Below the pieces are notes generated by a model. The model did no database searches. It was not told the origin of the DNA and saw only the letters and a list, made by a program, of their open reading frames with translations. The translations under genes and the position numbers were made by a program. From Flavihumibacter sp. UBA7668 (GTDB taxonomy: Bacteria; Bacteroidota; Bacteroidia; Chitinophagales; Chitinophagaceae): a stretch of DNA of 64,000 nucleotides. The stretch covers positions 73,928 to 137,927 of the forward strand of contig NZ_DLHM01000005.1 in the NCBI RefSeq assembly GCF_002483205.1. The letters are read 5' to 3'. Position 1 is the stretch's first letter. The number at the start of each line of letters is the position of its first letter. Below, in pieces: positions 43,294 to 51,713 of this stretch.

Positions 43294-43333
43294 TTCATGA
43301 CTTATGATTCCCTATTTTGCAGCAATGACGGTC

Positions 43334-44158
43334 ATGAAGCGTAGCCTTAGTTTTTACCTGTTATTCTTACTGCATTGTCCCGCTTTTTCCCAAACCAATA
43401 GTCTGAACGGTAGTGCCGGACAATCTGGTGAGATGCAGGATGACAGCAGTACTGCCGGGTATTACCGAATAAATAGAACCTACCTTAAAAGTTTTCTTAC
43501 TGATTTTCCCAAGGTTGCAACCGCTCCTTTACGGTACTCAAAAAAAAACTGGAAAACCGTTGGACTGGTTGTTGCCGGAACCGGAGTTTTACTAGTAGCT
43601 GATCGTGGAATTAAACAATTTGTTCAAAGAAACCATTCAGGGTTTTTAGATAAATCCGCTGATATAATTGAACCATTCGGGAATAAGTATCCACCCTATA
43701 TTATGGGTGTGATGTACCTGGCAGGTGTAATTACTAAAGACCGGAAAATGGAGCATGTGTCGCTGGTAACTGCGAAGTCATTGGTTTTTTCAACCCTGTT
43801 TTATGTAGGATCCAAACAGTTGGTAAGGCGCCGTCGCCCCTCCTTTACAGATGATCCCTTTGAAATAAATAGTATGTTTCAGGGTGGCCGGGAGTGGACT
43901 TCTTTTCCATCCGGACATGCCAATACGGTGTTTACCGTAGCTACCGCCATATCCTTGCAGTATCGACATAAAAAATGGGTGCCGCCGCTGGCCTATAGTA
44001 TTGCTGGCTTAACCGGACTGTCCAGAATTTATCATAACCGCCATTGGGCAAGTGATGTTTTGATTGGCGCTGCCATGGGTCATTTTATCACAAAAACAGT
44101 ACATAAAGTGGAAGAAGCAAAGCTGCGTAAACAGACGGTAAGGACTTTGAATTTTTGA
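43334..44158 (+). CDS. PAP2 family phosphatase
   Basis: Membrane phosphatase of the PAP2 family, usually acting on phosphatidate, undecaprenyl diphosphate or other lipid phosphates. All three motifs are intact: KQLVRRRRP (KxxxxxxRP), SFPSGHAN (PSGH) and LSRIYHNRHWASDV (SRxxxxxHxxxD). A signal peptide (LSFYLLFLLHCPAFSQ) is followed by a soluble part and a helix (TVGLVVAGTGVLLVADR). The start is ATG 43334; ATG 43325 or 43304 are alternatives. Length 274. Its stop is eleven bases from that of the convergent CorC-like gene. In contrast to the PAP2-like gene at 4781, this one is catalytically complete. Confidence 0.93.
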   Translation: MKRSLSFYLLFLLHCPAFSQTNSLNGSAGQSGEMQDDSSTAGYYRINRTYLKSFLTDFPKVATAPLRYSKKNWKTVGLVVAGTGVLLVADRGIKQFVQRNHSGFLDKSADIIEPFGNKYPPYIMGVMYLAGVITKDRKMEHVSLVTAKSLVFSTLFYVGSKQLVRRRRPSFTDDPFEINSMFQGGREWTSFPSGHANTVFTVATAISLQYRHKKWVPPLAYSIAGLTGLSRIYHNRHWASDVLIGAAMGHFITKTVHKVEEAKLRKQTVRTLNF

Positions 44159-44169
44159 TTGGGAAAAGG

Positions 44170-45453
44170 TTATTTTAAAACTTTCAAACGTACCATTTCA
44201 ATTCTGGTATGGCTAACCGAAAGAATCTCAAATTCAAAGTGATCAATGATGATTCTGTCTTTTATTTTTGGAATGGTTTCATGATGCTGAATAATAAATC
44301 CGGAAAGCGTTTCTGCTTCTTCCTTTGAAAATTCCAGATCATATTTTTCATGAAGGTAATCAAGCTCTAATCGTCCCGAGAAGATAAACTCCCGGTCATT
44401 CAGTTTTTTCTCTTCCAATTCTTCAGTATCATGTTCATCCTGAATCTCGCCAAAAATCTCTTCCAGCAAATCTTCCATCGTAACAATGCCGGAGGTGCCG
44501 CCGAATTCATCCACCACCCATGCCATGCTTTTCCTTTCCTTAGTAAACTTATTAATCAGATCCGTTGCATTCATACTTTCCGGTACTGCAGGAATGGGAA
44601 GTAATACAGTGGCAAGATTTTCGGGTTTTTCAAACATATCCAATTGATGGATATAACCAACTATATGATCAATATTTCCCTCGTAAACGACCAATTTACT
44701 GAGTTTCGTTTCAATAAATCGCTCCAATGCTTTTTCAATTGGACTATTTATTTCGATGCCTTCTATTTCCTTTCTGGGGATAAGGCATTGACGTACTCTG
44801 ACAGTTGGAAGGGAAAGCGCATTCTCAATCAAATTGGCATTCATATCCTGCCCGTCACCTTCATTTTCATGGCTCGATTGCTGGTAATAGGTATCAAGGT
44901 CTACCCGAAAAAAACTTTCTTTTTTTTCATCCACCCGCACATTGAAAAAATACTTCAAAATGCCTTGTGAAATACTTACAAACATATCTGCAACCGGATG
45001 AGACGCCTGATAAAAAAAATTAGCAAAGGAGGCAATTCCAGAATTTAAAATCCATTCATTTTTTGATCTCCAGATAGCTCTTGGTAAAAATTCTCCAAAG
45101 AATAAAAATATCAGGGAAGCGAGTACCACTTCCAGTAATAAATGAATGAAATCAGCAGCGCCGGCAGGAAGGGTTCTTTCCATCCATAAAGAAACAGGTT
45201 CCAGTGCCTGGCCAATCATCAATCCATACGCAACCAGGCAGATATTAAACCAAATTAGAACAACCCCAATGAAGAGGGAGGGCTGCTCTAAAAACTGACT
45301 GATCAGCGTTCCGCCAGTTCGTCCCTGTTTTTTACGTAATTCTACAGAAAGCCGGTTAATGCTTCCAAAAGCAGCTTCAATGCCCACAAAAAAACCGGCA
45401 AGAATTAGAAAAAATATGATTAGGCCGATCGTATTAAGGTTCAGATCTGTCAT
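44170..45453 (-). CDS. hemolysin/CNNM-type CBS membrane protein (CorC/TlyC-like)
   Basis: 427-residue membrane protein with an N-terminal DUF21 (CNNM) domain of about four helices (FILAGFFVGIEAAFGSINR; VVLIWFNICLVAYGLMI), a pair of CBS domains (VRQCLIPRKEIEGIE...; MAWVVDEFGGTSGIVTMEDLLEEIFGEIQDEHD) and a C-terminal transporter-associated (CorC_HlyC) domain (GRLELDYLHEKYDLEF). Members transport Mg2+ or regulate ion flow; the gliding protein GldE belongs to the same superfamily, so a gliding link is possible, but the sequence does not prove it. It is the last gene of the leftward run DUF4290-murA-gmk. Confidence 0.9.
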   Translation of the reverse strand: MTDLNLNTIGLIIFFLILAGFFVGIEAAFGSINRLSVELRKKQGRTGGTLISQFLEQPSLFIGVVLIWFNICLVAYGLMIGQALEPVSLWMERTLPAGAADFIHLLLEVVLASLIFLFFGEFLPRAIWRSKNEWILNSGIASFANFFYQASHPVADMFVSISQGILKYFFNVRVDEKKESFFRVDLDTYYQQSSHENEGDGQDMNANLIENALSLPTVRVRQCLIPRKEIEGIEINSPIEKALERFIETKLSKLVVYEGNIDHIVGYIHQLDMFEKPENLATVLLPIPAVPESMNATDLINKFTKERKSMAWVVDEFGGTSGIVTMEDLLEEIFGEIQDEHDTEELEEKKLNDREFIFSGRLELDYLHEKYDLEFSKEEAETLSGFIIQHHETIPKIKDRIIIDHFEFEILSVSHTRIEMVRLKVLK

Positions 45454-45479
45454 ATACTACGAATATAAGCATAGTTTTT

Positions 45480-46082
45480 TCATCCATTATCATCCGAAAC
45501 ATCGTCCTGTTTTGCTAAGAAATCGAGTATAAGCCGTTCTGCTTCCAAACAGGCATGCTCCAGCTGATCATTTACAATTACATGATCAAAATGATGCTTG
45601 AAACCAATCTCATAAGCCGCTTTATTAACCCTGGCTTGCAGACTTTCTTCCGTTTCTGTACCCCTGCCCTGAAGCCGGTTTTTTAACTCTTCAACTGTGG
45701 GCGGTTCAATAAATAAAGACAGTGTATTATGCGGATATTGCTGCTGAATATGGATGGCACCTTTTACATCTATATCCAGCATAGGTGTCTGTTTAGCAGC
45801 CCAGATCCTTTCCATCTCAGATTTTAGTGTACCATAATATTTTCCTTCATACACCATTTCCCATTCCATGAAATCATTATGACGAATATGGTTCTTAAAC
45901 TCATCCACTGTCATGAAATAATAATCCTTCCCGTTTTGCTCCATGCCTCGGGGTTGTCTTGTGGCTGCAGAAATCGAAAAAGCAAGCTGTGGATATTTCT
46001 GAAGTAAATAACGGGTGATCGAAGTCTTGCCTGCACCGGATGGAGCAGTAATAATGATGATTTTTTTATTCGTATACTTCAT
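45480..46082 (-). CDS. gmk: guanylate kinase
   Basis: Converts GMP and ATP to GDP and ADP, essential for nucleotide supply. The 200-residue protein has the P-loop APSGAGKTS (residues 13-21), the GMP-binding lid and strand ISAATRQPRGMEQNGKDYYF, and PMLDIDVKGAIHIQQQYP. It is of normal length. The start codon shares its first base with the murA stop (TGATG), so translation is coupled to murA. The CorC-like gene follows 26 bases further. Confidence 0.96.
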   Translation of the reverse strand: MKYTNKKIIIITAPSGAGKTSITRYLLQKYPQLAFSISAATRQPRGMEQNGKDYYFMTVDEFKNHIRHNDFMEWEMVYEGKYYGTLKSEMERIWAAKQTPMLDIDVKGAIHIQQQYPHNTLSLFIEPPTVEELKNRLQGRGTETEESLQARVNKAAYEIGFKHHFDHVIVNDQLEHACLEAERLILDFLAKQDDVSDDNG

Positions 46083-47386
46083 CAGATCCTTTTGATATCT
46101 GCGCCGATTGCAATTAAACGCTGGTCTATGTACTGGTATCCCCGATCGATCTGTTCAATGTTCTGAATAGTGCTTTTCCCTTCGGCACTCAAAGCGGCAA
46201 TCAATAAGGATACGCCCGCGCGGATATCCGGACTGCTCATCGTAATTCCTCTTAATTTCTGTTCTCTGCCAAGCCCGATTACTGCTGCACGATGCGGATC
46301 ACAAAGAATGATCTGGGCACCCATGTCAATCAATTTGTCAACAAAGAAGAGCCGGCTTTCAAACATTTTCTGATGAATCAGAACAGATCCTCTGGCCTGC
46401 GTAGCTACTACCAATACGATGCTTAGCAAATCAGGTGTAAAGCCCGGCCAGGGATGGTCAGAAATTGTGAGTACAGAGCCATCCAGAAAAGACTGAATTT
46501 CATACATTTCCTGTGAGGGTATGATTATATCATCTCCCTGGAATTCCATCCGGATGCCCAGTTGTCGGAATTTCTCAGGGATAATACCAAGATGTTCTAT
46601 GCCTGCTCCCTTTATTTCAATCCGGCTTTGAGTCATGGCAGCCAATCCAATAAAAGAACCTACTTCAATCATATCTGGCAACATCCGGTGACTGGTTCCA
46701 CCTAAATAATCAACGCCTTCTATAATAAGCAGGTTACTGCTGATTCCACTTATTTTCGCCCCCATTCTGTTCAGCATTTTACAAAGTTGCTGCAGGTAGG
46801 GTTCGCAGGCGGCATTGTAAATGGTGGTAGTTCCTTTTGCCATAACTGCTGCCATCACAATATTGGCTGTGCCGGTTACAGAAGGCTCATCCAATAGCAT
46901 ATAACAGCCTTTCAGCTGTGTTGCATCCAGGTGGAAAAAACCATCTTCGGGATGATAATCAAAACGCGCTCCCAACTTTTCAAATCCAATTATATGGGTG
47001 TCCAGTCTTCTTCTGCCTATCTTATCTCCACCGGGTTTGGGAATAAATGCTTTTTTAAAACGCGCCAGGAGAGGCCCGGCTAACATAACGGATCCCCTTA
47101 AACGTCCGCTTTTTTGACGAAAAGCAGCACTGTTGAGGTAATCAATATTAATAGCATCAGCTTTGAATACAGCTGTATGCCGATCAATCCGATTAACACG
47201 TACTCCAATATCCGATAACAATTCAATCAACAGATTGACATCCAGAATATCAGGAATATTCTCAATTCGAACTTCTTCAGGCGTGAGTAATACAGCACTT
47301 AGAATCTGAAGTGCTTCATTTTTTGCACCCTGGGGAACAATGCTTCCGGAAAGCTTTTTACCTCCGGATACTTCAAAACGATCCAT
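46082..47386 (-). CDS. murA: UDP-N-acetylglucosamine 1-carboxyvinyltransferase with Asp at the catalytic Cys position
   Basis: First committed enzyme of peptidoglycan synthesis: transfers enolpyruvate from PEP to UDP-GlcNAc. Length 434 is standard. The active-site Lys-Asn pair is present (AKNEAL, Lys22 and Asn23), as is RGSVMLAGPLLARF. In the mobile loop, the family motif PGGCxIG reads PGGDKIG here, with Asp121 (codon GAT at 47026-47024 on the minus strand) where E. coli has Cys115. Natural Cys-to-Asp enzymes such as those of mycobacteria are active but not alkylated by fosfomycin, so this protein is predicted to be insensitive. Overlaps gmk by one base. Confidence 0.96.
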   Translation of the reverse strand: MDRFEVSGGKKLSGSIVPQGAKNEALQILSAVLLTPEEVRIENIPDILDVNLLIELLSDIGVRVNRIDRHTAVFKADAINIDYLNSAAFRQKSGRLRGSVMLAGPLLARFKKAFIPKPGGDKIGRRRLDTHIIGFEKLGARFDYHPEDGFFHLDATQLKGCYMLLDEPSVTGTANIVMAAVMAKGTTTIYNAACEPYLQQLCKMLNRMGAKISGISSNLLIIEGVDYLGGTSHRMLPDMIEVGSFIGLAAMTQSRIEIKGAGIEHLGIIPEKFRQLGIRMEFQGDDIIIPSQEMYEIQSFLDGSVLTISDHPWPGFTPDLLSIVLVVATQARGSVLIHQKMFESRLFFVDKLIDMGAQIILCDPHRAAVIGLGREQKLRGITMSSPDIRAGVSLLIAALSAEGKSTIQNIEQIDRGYQYIDQRLIAIGADIKRI

Positions 47387-47424
47387 GAAGATGGTGGATT
47401 ATAAATGATAAATGGTCGGACTTC

Positions 47425-48183
47425 CTATTTAAATCGCTTCTTGAACTTTTGACCACCGCCCCGGTTGCCACCGTTATCGCGGCTTCCACCGTTGTCTCGA
47501 TTGCCGCCCATGTCGCGGTTGCCACCGCCACCTCTTGGATCTCGTTGGTCATTGCGACCCTGATTTCCTCCGCTTCTTTGCTGGTATTTCTGCGGCCTTT
47601 TTCCGCCGCCACCGGTTCTGTAATCGCGCTGGGCTTCATTGGGCCGGTATGCTTTTACAAAAGGTGTGTTGGTGAATTCCAGTTCTCCACCGGTAATAGA
47701 TTTTAATTCACTCTGAATGGCATCATCATGCACATTCTCTTTATGCCAGTTGCTATAAGCAAGCTTCATATAATAGGCAATCGCATTCGCAAAGCCCTGA
47801 CGTTTTTCAGGATTCTCTTCGCTGAGTGCCTTATGAATAACCATTTCAATATTCTTGCCGATATGCGAGAATCTGGGATACCCTTTGGGATAAGGAAGTG
47901 GCGCTGGTTTTGCTTTCAGGCTTTCCTTGGTGGGGATCGGATAGGGAGAATTAACCTCCAGTTTAAAATCGGAAATCAAAAACAGGTGATCCCATAATTT
48001 ATGACGGAAATCTTCCACGTTTTTCAGGTGCGGATTCAAAAATCCCATCAATTCAATCACCGCCTTTGCATTTTTCTCCTTTTTATCTGAGTCTTCGAGT
48101 GACATCAGGTATTCAATCATTTTTTGAATATGACGCCCGTATTCACGCATCACAAGGTGATTTCTGGTAGTATTATATTCCAT
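47425..48183 (-). CDS. DUF4290 protein with Arg/Gly-rich C-terminal tail
   Basis: 252 residues. Residues 1-185 form the DUF4290 domain, a conserved all-helical domain of Bacteroidota (EYNTTRNHLVMREYGRHIQKMI; YPRFSHIGKNIEMVIHKAL; FANAIAYYMKLAYSNWHKENV), with no known activity. From about residue 190 the chain is low-complexity and basic: R, G, N and Q dominate, with four copies of GGNRDN-like hexapeptides and an end of QKFKKRFK. Such RGG-type tails usually bind RNA. It is the first gene of the leftward run to murA-gmk and has a -7 box TACATTTG at 48204. Confidence 0.88.
   Translation of the reverse strand: MEYNTTRNHLVMREYGRHIQKMIEYLMSLEDSDKKEKNAKAVIELMGFLNPHLKNVEDFRHKLWDHLFLISDFKLEVNSPYPIPTKESLKAKPAPLPYPKGYPRFSHIGKNIEMVIHKALSEENPEKRQGFANAIAYYMKLAYSNWHKENVHDDAIQSELKSITGGELEFTNTPFVKAYRPNEAQRDYRTGGGGKRPQKYQQRSGGNQGRNDQRDPRGGGGNRDMGGNRDNGGSRDNGGNRGGGQKFKKRFK
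47463..47534 (-). repeat. 18-base tandem repeat encoding GGNRDN-like hexapeptides
   Basis: Four consecutive 18-base units, imperfect at the DNA level, encode GGNRDM, GGNRDN, GGSRDN and GGNRGG-like hexapeptides at the C-terminus of the DUF4290 protein. Confidence 0.75.
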
Positions 48184-48203
48184 TCAGTCAAATTGTTCTA
48201 TTG

Positions 48204-48211
48204 CAAATGTA
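48204..48211 (-). promoter_or_regulatory. -7 box TACATTTG for the DUF4290-murA-gmk run
   Basis: Minus strand TACATTTG matches TAnnTTTG, about 20 bases before the ATG at 48183. A TTG lies 25 bases upstream, longer than usual. Confidence 0.45.
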
Positions 48212-48266
48212 AGTCTTGGGATTCAGGAAAATGCAGCAATTTGCAGCGTTCCCAGAAAATAACAGG

Positions 48267-49385
48267 ATGAAAACCATCGCCTATTTTATCGACCCCCTGC
48301 TGGCTGCTCCGGTAAATTCCATTGAAAACGGATTTCTGGAGAGTTTATTACCATTAATTCAACGCCTGCCTGATTACCGGCACGTGCTGTTAACCAGTTA
48401 TTCCGATATAAGTTGGGAGGAAACGGCCCCAGACCGCCCGGAACTGGTGAAATTGATTGCCCGAAGCTCCTTTTTCACTAAAAGAACGACAAGACTTAAA
48501 AAAAGTCTGAATGTTTGGCTGGCAGCCGAACAGCCGGCCCTTCTGGTGAGTTTTGATAAAAAGATGGTAGGTGGTGGTTCCGGTAAATGCCTGCTCATTT
48601 CCTCCGCAGCAGACCTTCTGACTGATAAAAAAGGACGGCCCTTGAAAAAGCCGACGGCTAAACTGCCGGGGTGGGCTACGGCCGATCTGATTGTATTACC
48701 GTATAATTCTGAGAAAGACGCTTTGTTGCAATTGCTGCCCCATTTAAAAGATACCATCAGGGTACAATTTCCTGCTCTGCAGCCCCAATGTCCAACTATC
48801 TCATGGTCAGAACAGGAAACCCTCAAAATCCGCCATTCAGGTGGCCGGGATTATTTCCTCTATGCCGGCCCCTTGCATGCAGAAAAAGAAATGGTGGACC
48901 TTCTGAAAGCCTATTCACTTTTAAAAAAATGGTTGATGACAGGTATGCCTCTGCTACTGGCCGGCCCCTCAACAGAATCAACCAGCAACCTGCAGGAACT
49001 GCTGAAAACCTATAAATACCGGTCCGATGTGACAGTATTGCCAGATATTGAAACCAGCGAATTGCAGACCTTGCTGGCAGGGACTTATTTATTAAGTTAT
49101 CCTTTCAGGACGGGATTACCTACCTGGCCGCTGGAATGGGCACTGAGTTCAGGCACTCCGCTGCTAACCACCCAGGATTCCGATGCACAGGAAATTTGCG
49201 CCGCAGGAGCGAGTTACGCTAAGTCCGGCGATATTGATGCCTGGGCTCACCAGATGATGGTGCTTTATAAAGATGAACACCTGAGGAGTAAGCTGATTGA
49301 AAAGGAACAGGAACGTTCGCAGGAATTGAATCAATCCAAAACCCTGGATCAGTATGCCGAATTGCTTCGTCTGCTTTCTGCCTGA
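48267..49385 (+). CDS. glycosyltransferase family 4-like protein
   Basis: 372-residue soluble glycosyltransferase of the GT-B fold. The C-terminal half shows GRDYFLYAGPLHAEKEMVDLLKAYSLLKK (start of the Rossmann nucleotide-sugar domain), PLLLAGP, and the region TLLAGTYLLSYPFRTGLPTWPLEWALSSGTPLLTTQ, which is the E-x7-E-like acceptor or donor-binding region of GT4 enzymes (here only the second Glu-like positions remain). The N-terminal half is less conserved. I start at ATG 48267 (MKTIAYFIDPLL), the first strand of the fold; ATG 48216 would add a non-homologous 17 residues. The next gene is gldC, 33 bases on. Acceptor unknown. Confidence 0.8.
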   Translation: MKTIAYFIDPLLAAPVNSIENGFLESLLPLIQRLPDYRHVLLTSYSDISWEETAPDRPELVKLIARSSFFTKRTTRLKKSLNVWLAAEQPALLVSFDKKMVGGGSGKCLLISSAADLLTDKKGRPLKKPTAKLPGWATADLIVLPYNSEKDALLQLLPHLKDTIRVQFPALQPQCPTISWSEQETLKIRHSGGRDYFLYAGPLHAEKEMVDLLKAYSLLKKWLMTGMPLLLAGPSTESTSNLQELLKTYKYRSDVTVLPDIETSELQTLLAGTYLLSYPFRTGLPTWPLEWALSSGTPLLTTQDSDAQEICAAGASYAKSGDIDAWAHQMMVLYKDEHLRSKLIEKEQERSQELNQSKTLDQYAELLRLLSA

Positions 49386-49392
49386 TTAATGC

Positions 49393-49400
49393 TAATTTTG
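49393..49400 (+). promoter_or_regulatory. -7 box TAATTTTG for gldC
   Basis: Exact TAnnTTTG match just after the glycosyltransferase stop, 18 bases before the gldC ATG at 49419, so gldC may have its own promoter. Confidence 0.45.
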
Positions 49401-49418
49401 CACCCATTAAATGCTCAT

Positions 49419-49772
49419 ATGCAAGAATCAACGATAACTATTGATGTGCAATTGGATCCCGATAAAGTTCCTTCCCAGATCAGTTGGAATGCTTCCGCAA
49501 GTACAGCTGAAGAGGCGCAGAAAGCCAAGGCAATGATGCTGGCCTTCTGGGACGGTGCTGAAAAAACGGCTCTCAGAATTGATTTGTGGACAAAGGAAAT
49601 GATGGTGGATGAAATGGCTGATTTTTTTTATCAGACCTTTTTGACAATGGCAGATACTTACCAGCGGGCTACCCGAAACGAGGAGCAGGTAACTGATATC
49701 AGAAATTTCGCCCGCGACTTTTACAAAAAATTCCAGGAGCAACAGCTGAAGGAAGTTGGAACTGGGAAATAG
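49419..49772 (+). CDS. gldC: gliding motility protein GldC
   Basis: GldC is a small cytoplasmic or peripheral protein required for efficient gliding in Flavobacterium johnsoniae. The 117-residue protein matches the family: STITIDVQLDPDKVPSQISWNAS, then AFWDGAEKTALRIDLWTKEMMVDEMADFFYQTFLTMADTYQRAT, then a C-terminal helix. ATG 49419 is chosen because it starts the first strand. The final codons and stop lie in a heptanucleotide repeat (GTTGGAA units), which makes the C-terminus EVGTGK. No other gld gene is adjacent. Confidence 0.88.
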   Translation: MQESTITIDVQLDPDKVPSQISWNASASTAEEAQKAKAMMLAFWDGAEKTALRIDLWTKEMMVDEMADFFYQTFLTMADTYQRATRNEEQVTDIRNFARDFYKKFQEQQLKEVGTGK

Positions 49773-49789
49773 AAAGTTGGAAGTTAGAC
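49755..49789 (+). repeat. heptanucleotide repeat spanning the gldC stop
   Basis: Five consecutive seven-base units: GTTGGAA, CTGGGAA, ATAGAAA, GTTGGAA, GTTAGAC. The stop codon TAG (49770-49772) is inside the third unit, so the end of GldC is set by the repeat. Confidence 0.6.
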
Positions 49790-49814
49790 CCCTTTTCCCC
49801 TTAAAACTTATACC

Positions 49815-50264
49815 ATGACACTAGAAGAAAAAATAATGGCCGACATGAAAGAGGCCATGAAATCAAAAAACGAAGCAGCCCTGAGAGGTCTTCGCGCTAT
49901 TAAGGCAGAAATTATAAAAGCGAAAACCGAACCTGGAGCAAATGGTCAGCTTTCTGAGGAAACTGCTGGAAAAATGCTGCAGAAAATGGTGAAACAACGC
50001 CGTGACTCCCTTGATATTTTCCGTCAGCAAAACAGGGAAGACCTGGCTGCTAAAGAAGTGGAGGAAATTGCCATAATTGAACAATTTCTTCCAAAGCAGC
50101 TCAGTGAAGAGGAACTTAAAGCTGCCCTCCAGGCTATTATTGCTGAAACCGGCGCAAGTTCTGCTGCAGATCTGGGCAAAGTAATGGGACTTGCCACCAA
50201 AAAGCTGGCAGGCCAGGCCGATGGCAAAGCCATCAGCACCCTGGTAAAAACCCTTTTGTCCTAA
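49815..50264 (+). CDS. GatB/YqeY domain protein
   Basis: 149-residue YqeY family protein. The sequence follows the family closely: TLEEKIMADMKEAMKSKNEAALRGLRAIKAEIIKAKTEPG, QKMVKQRRDSLDIFRQQNREDLAAKEVEEIAIIEQFLPKQLSEEEL, and GKVMGLATKKLAGQADGKAISTLVKTLLS. It resembles the C-terminal domain of GatB, which binds tRNA during amidation of Glu-tRNA(Gln), and is thought to act on tRNA, though the role of the free-standing form is unclear. It follows gldC by about 40 bases and is followed by a degenerate extragenic palindrome. Confidence 0.92.
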   Translation: MTLEEKIMADMKEAMKSKNEAALRGLRAIKAEIIKAKTEPGANGQLSEETAGKMLQKMVKQRRDSLDIFRQQNREDLAAKEVEEIAIIEQFLPKQLSEEELKAALQAIIAETGASSAADLGKVMGLATKKLAGQADGKAISTLVKTLLS

Positions 50265-50268
50265 TTTT

Positions 50269-50292
50269 CACCCGTCTGGTACCCGTCGGATG
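50269..50292. repeat. degenerate extragenic palindrome
   Basis: CACCCGTCTGGT followed by ACCCGTCGGATG, two half units of the palindrome family with two mismatches each; the inverted arms no longer pair well. Confidence 0.5.
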
Positions 50293-50309
50293 CAGGAAAA
50301 AATGAAAGA

Positions 50310-50831
50310 TTGATTGATATTGTAACATTTCTGGTGCTTGTGCTGGCCGCGTATAAAGGAATTCGCAACGGATTGGTGATGGCATTGTTCTCCTTCGCAG
50401 CCCTCTTGCTTGGTCTCTTGGCTGCGTTGAAATTGTCGGCAGTTACTGCCTCCTGGCTGGAAGGGACGGTAAATGTTTCAGCAAAATGGCTTCCTTTACT
50501 GGCGTTTTTGCTGGTATTTTTGCTGGTAGTACTGCTGGTTAATATAATCGGAAAACTATTCGAATCAACGGCAGAATGGGCCTTTCTCGGTTGGGCAAAT
50601 AAAGGCGCAGGGGTTGTATTTTATGCACTGATTTACCTGCTTACCTGGTCCGTGTTGCTTTTTTACCTGGATAAACTTTCCCTTATCCAGCCCGATGCAA
50701 TGGAATCTTCTGTTACTTATCCTATACTTGCACCGTGGGGCCCGAAAGCTTTGGAATGGATTGCCGCGGTGGTTCCGATATTTAAAGATATATTGAATGA
50801 AATTGGGGTGTTTCTGGAAGACCATTCATAA
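50310..50831 (+). CDS. CvpA family membrane protein
   Basis: 173-residue inner-membrane protein of the CvpA family, needed for colicin V export in E. coli and linked to envelope stress resistance. It has about four helices: VTFLVLVLAAYKGIRNGLVMALFSF, LLGLLAALKLSAV, WLPLLAFLLVFLLVVLLVNIIG and VVFYALIYLLTWSVLLFYL, with the conserved GIRNGL and F-x-x-W-x-K-x-x-G pattern (WAFLGWANKGAGVV). The start is TTG 50310, since the first ATG (residue 24) would remove a membrane helix. A degenerate palindrome lies before it. Confidence 0.85.
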   Translation: MIDIVTFLVLVLAAYKGIRNGLVMALFSFAALLLGLLAALKLSAVTASWLEGTVNVSAKWLPLLAFLLVFLLVVLLVNIIGKLFESTAEWAFLGWANKGAGVVFYALIYLLTWSVLLFYLDKLSLIQPDAMESSVTYPILAPWGPKALEWIAAVVPIFKDILNEIGVFLEDHS

Positions 50832-50907
50832 CCCCGTAACGGCAGGAAATAATTGGCCTAAATGGCCTATTTTAGCAATTAATTGGAAGTATTATTTTTA
50901 CGAAGAG

Positions 50908-51684
50908 ATGCAATACGAGATCAAACAGCTGGATAAATTCAAGTACATCGAGGAAGGGGAGGGCGAACCATTGATCCTGCTTCATGGCCTTTTTGGTGCC
51001 CTGAGCAATTTCAGGGACCTGATTGAATACTTCCGGCAACACTATAAAGTTATAGTGCCCATGCTTCCACTGTTTGAACTGGACATTTTACATACCTCGG
51101 TCGGCGGTCTGCAGAAATTTGTTTATAAATTCATCGAAGCTAAAGATTACCGCAATATCCATTTGATGGGCAATTCACTCGGCGGTCATGTCGGCCTCGT
51201 GCATGTACTTAAACATCCGGAACGCATCAAAAGCCTCATTCTTACCGGCAGCTCCGGATTGTTTGAGAACGGAATGGGTGATACGTATCCCAAACGGGGC
51301 GATTACGAATACATTCGCAAAAAAACAGAACTGACGTTCTACGATCCCAAAATGGCAACCAAGGAACTGGTGGATGAAGTCTATGATATCACTACCAGCA
51401 GGCTGAAAGTCATCAAAATTATTGCACTGGCTAAAAGCGCCATCCGTAACAACCTGGGAGAAGAACTAAGCCAGATCAAACAACCCACCCTGCTGGTATG
51501 GGGAAATAACGATAGCATTACGCCTCCCTTTGTAGGAAGAGAATTCAACCGACTGATTCCCAATAGCGAATTGCACTTTATTGACAAATGCGGACATGCT
51601 CCCATGATGGAAGTGCCCGAAGAATTTAATAAAATTCTTCATAAATTTTTGACGAAACTCAGTGCCCCGGCAGCGGTTGCCTGA
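50908..51684 (+). CDS. alpha/beta-fold hydrolase
   Basis: 258-residue serine hydrolase. Motifs are the oxyanion block LILLHGLFG, the nucleophile elbow GNSLGGH (Ser in GxSxG) and the C-terminal His in KCGHAPMMEVPEEF; VWGNNDSITPP carries the catalytic Asp position. A frame open from 50797 overlaps the end of the CvpA gene, but ATG 50908 starts the first beta strand of the fold (MQYEIKQLDKFKYIE), so I take it. Substrate unknown; similar to many bacterial esterases or C-C hydrolases. The CBS gene starts 29 bases downstream. Confidence 0.9.
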   Translation: MQYEIKQLDKFKYIEEGEGEPLILLHGLFGALSNFRDLIEYFRQHYKVIVPMLPLFELDILHTSVGGLQKFVYKFIEAKDYRNIHLMGNSLGGHVGLVHVLKHPERIKSLILTGSSGLFENGMGDTYPKRGDYEYIRKKTELTFYDPKMATKELVDEVYDITTSRLKVIKIIALAKSAIRNNLGEELSQIKQPTLLVWGNNDSITPPFVGREFNRLIPNSELHFIDKCGHAPMMEVPEEFNKILHKFLTKLSAPAAVA

Positions 51685-51713
51685 GAATTGACGTCTATAC
51701 ATAAACGAAACAA

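Noticed and set aside
47449..47706. Ala/Val-rich plus-strand frame
   Set aside because: Complement of the Gly/Arg-rich repeat tail of the DUF4290 protein, which explains its odd composition.
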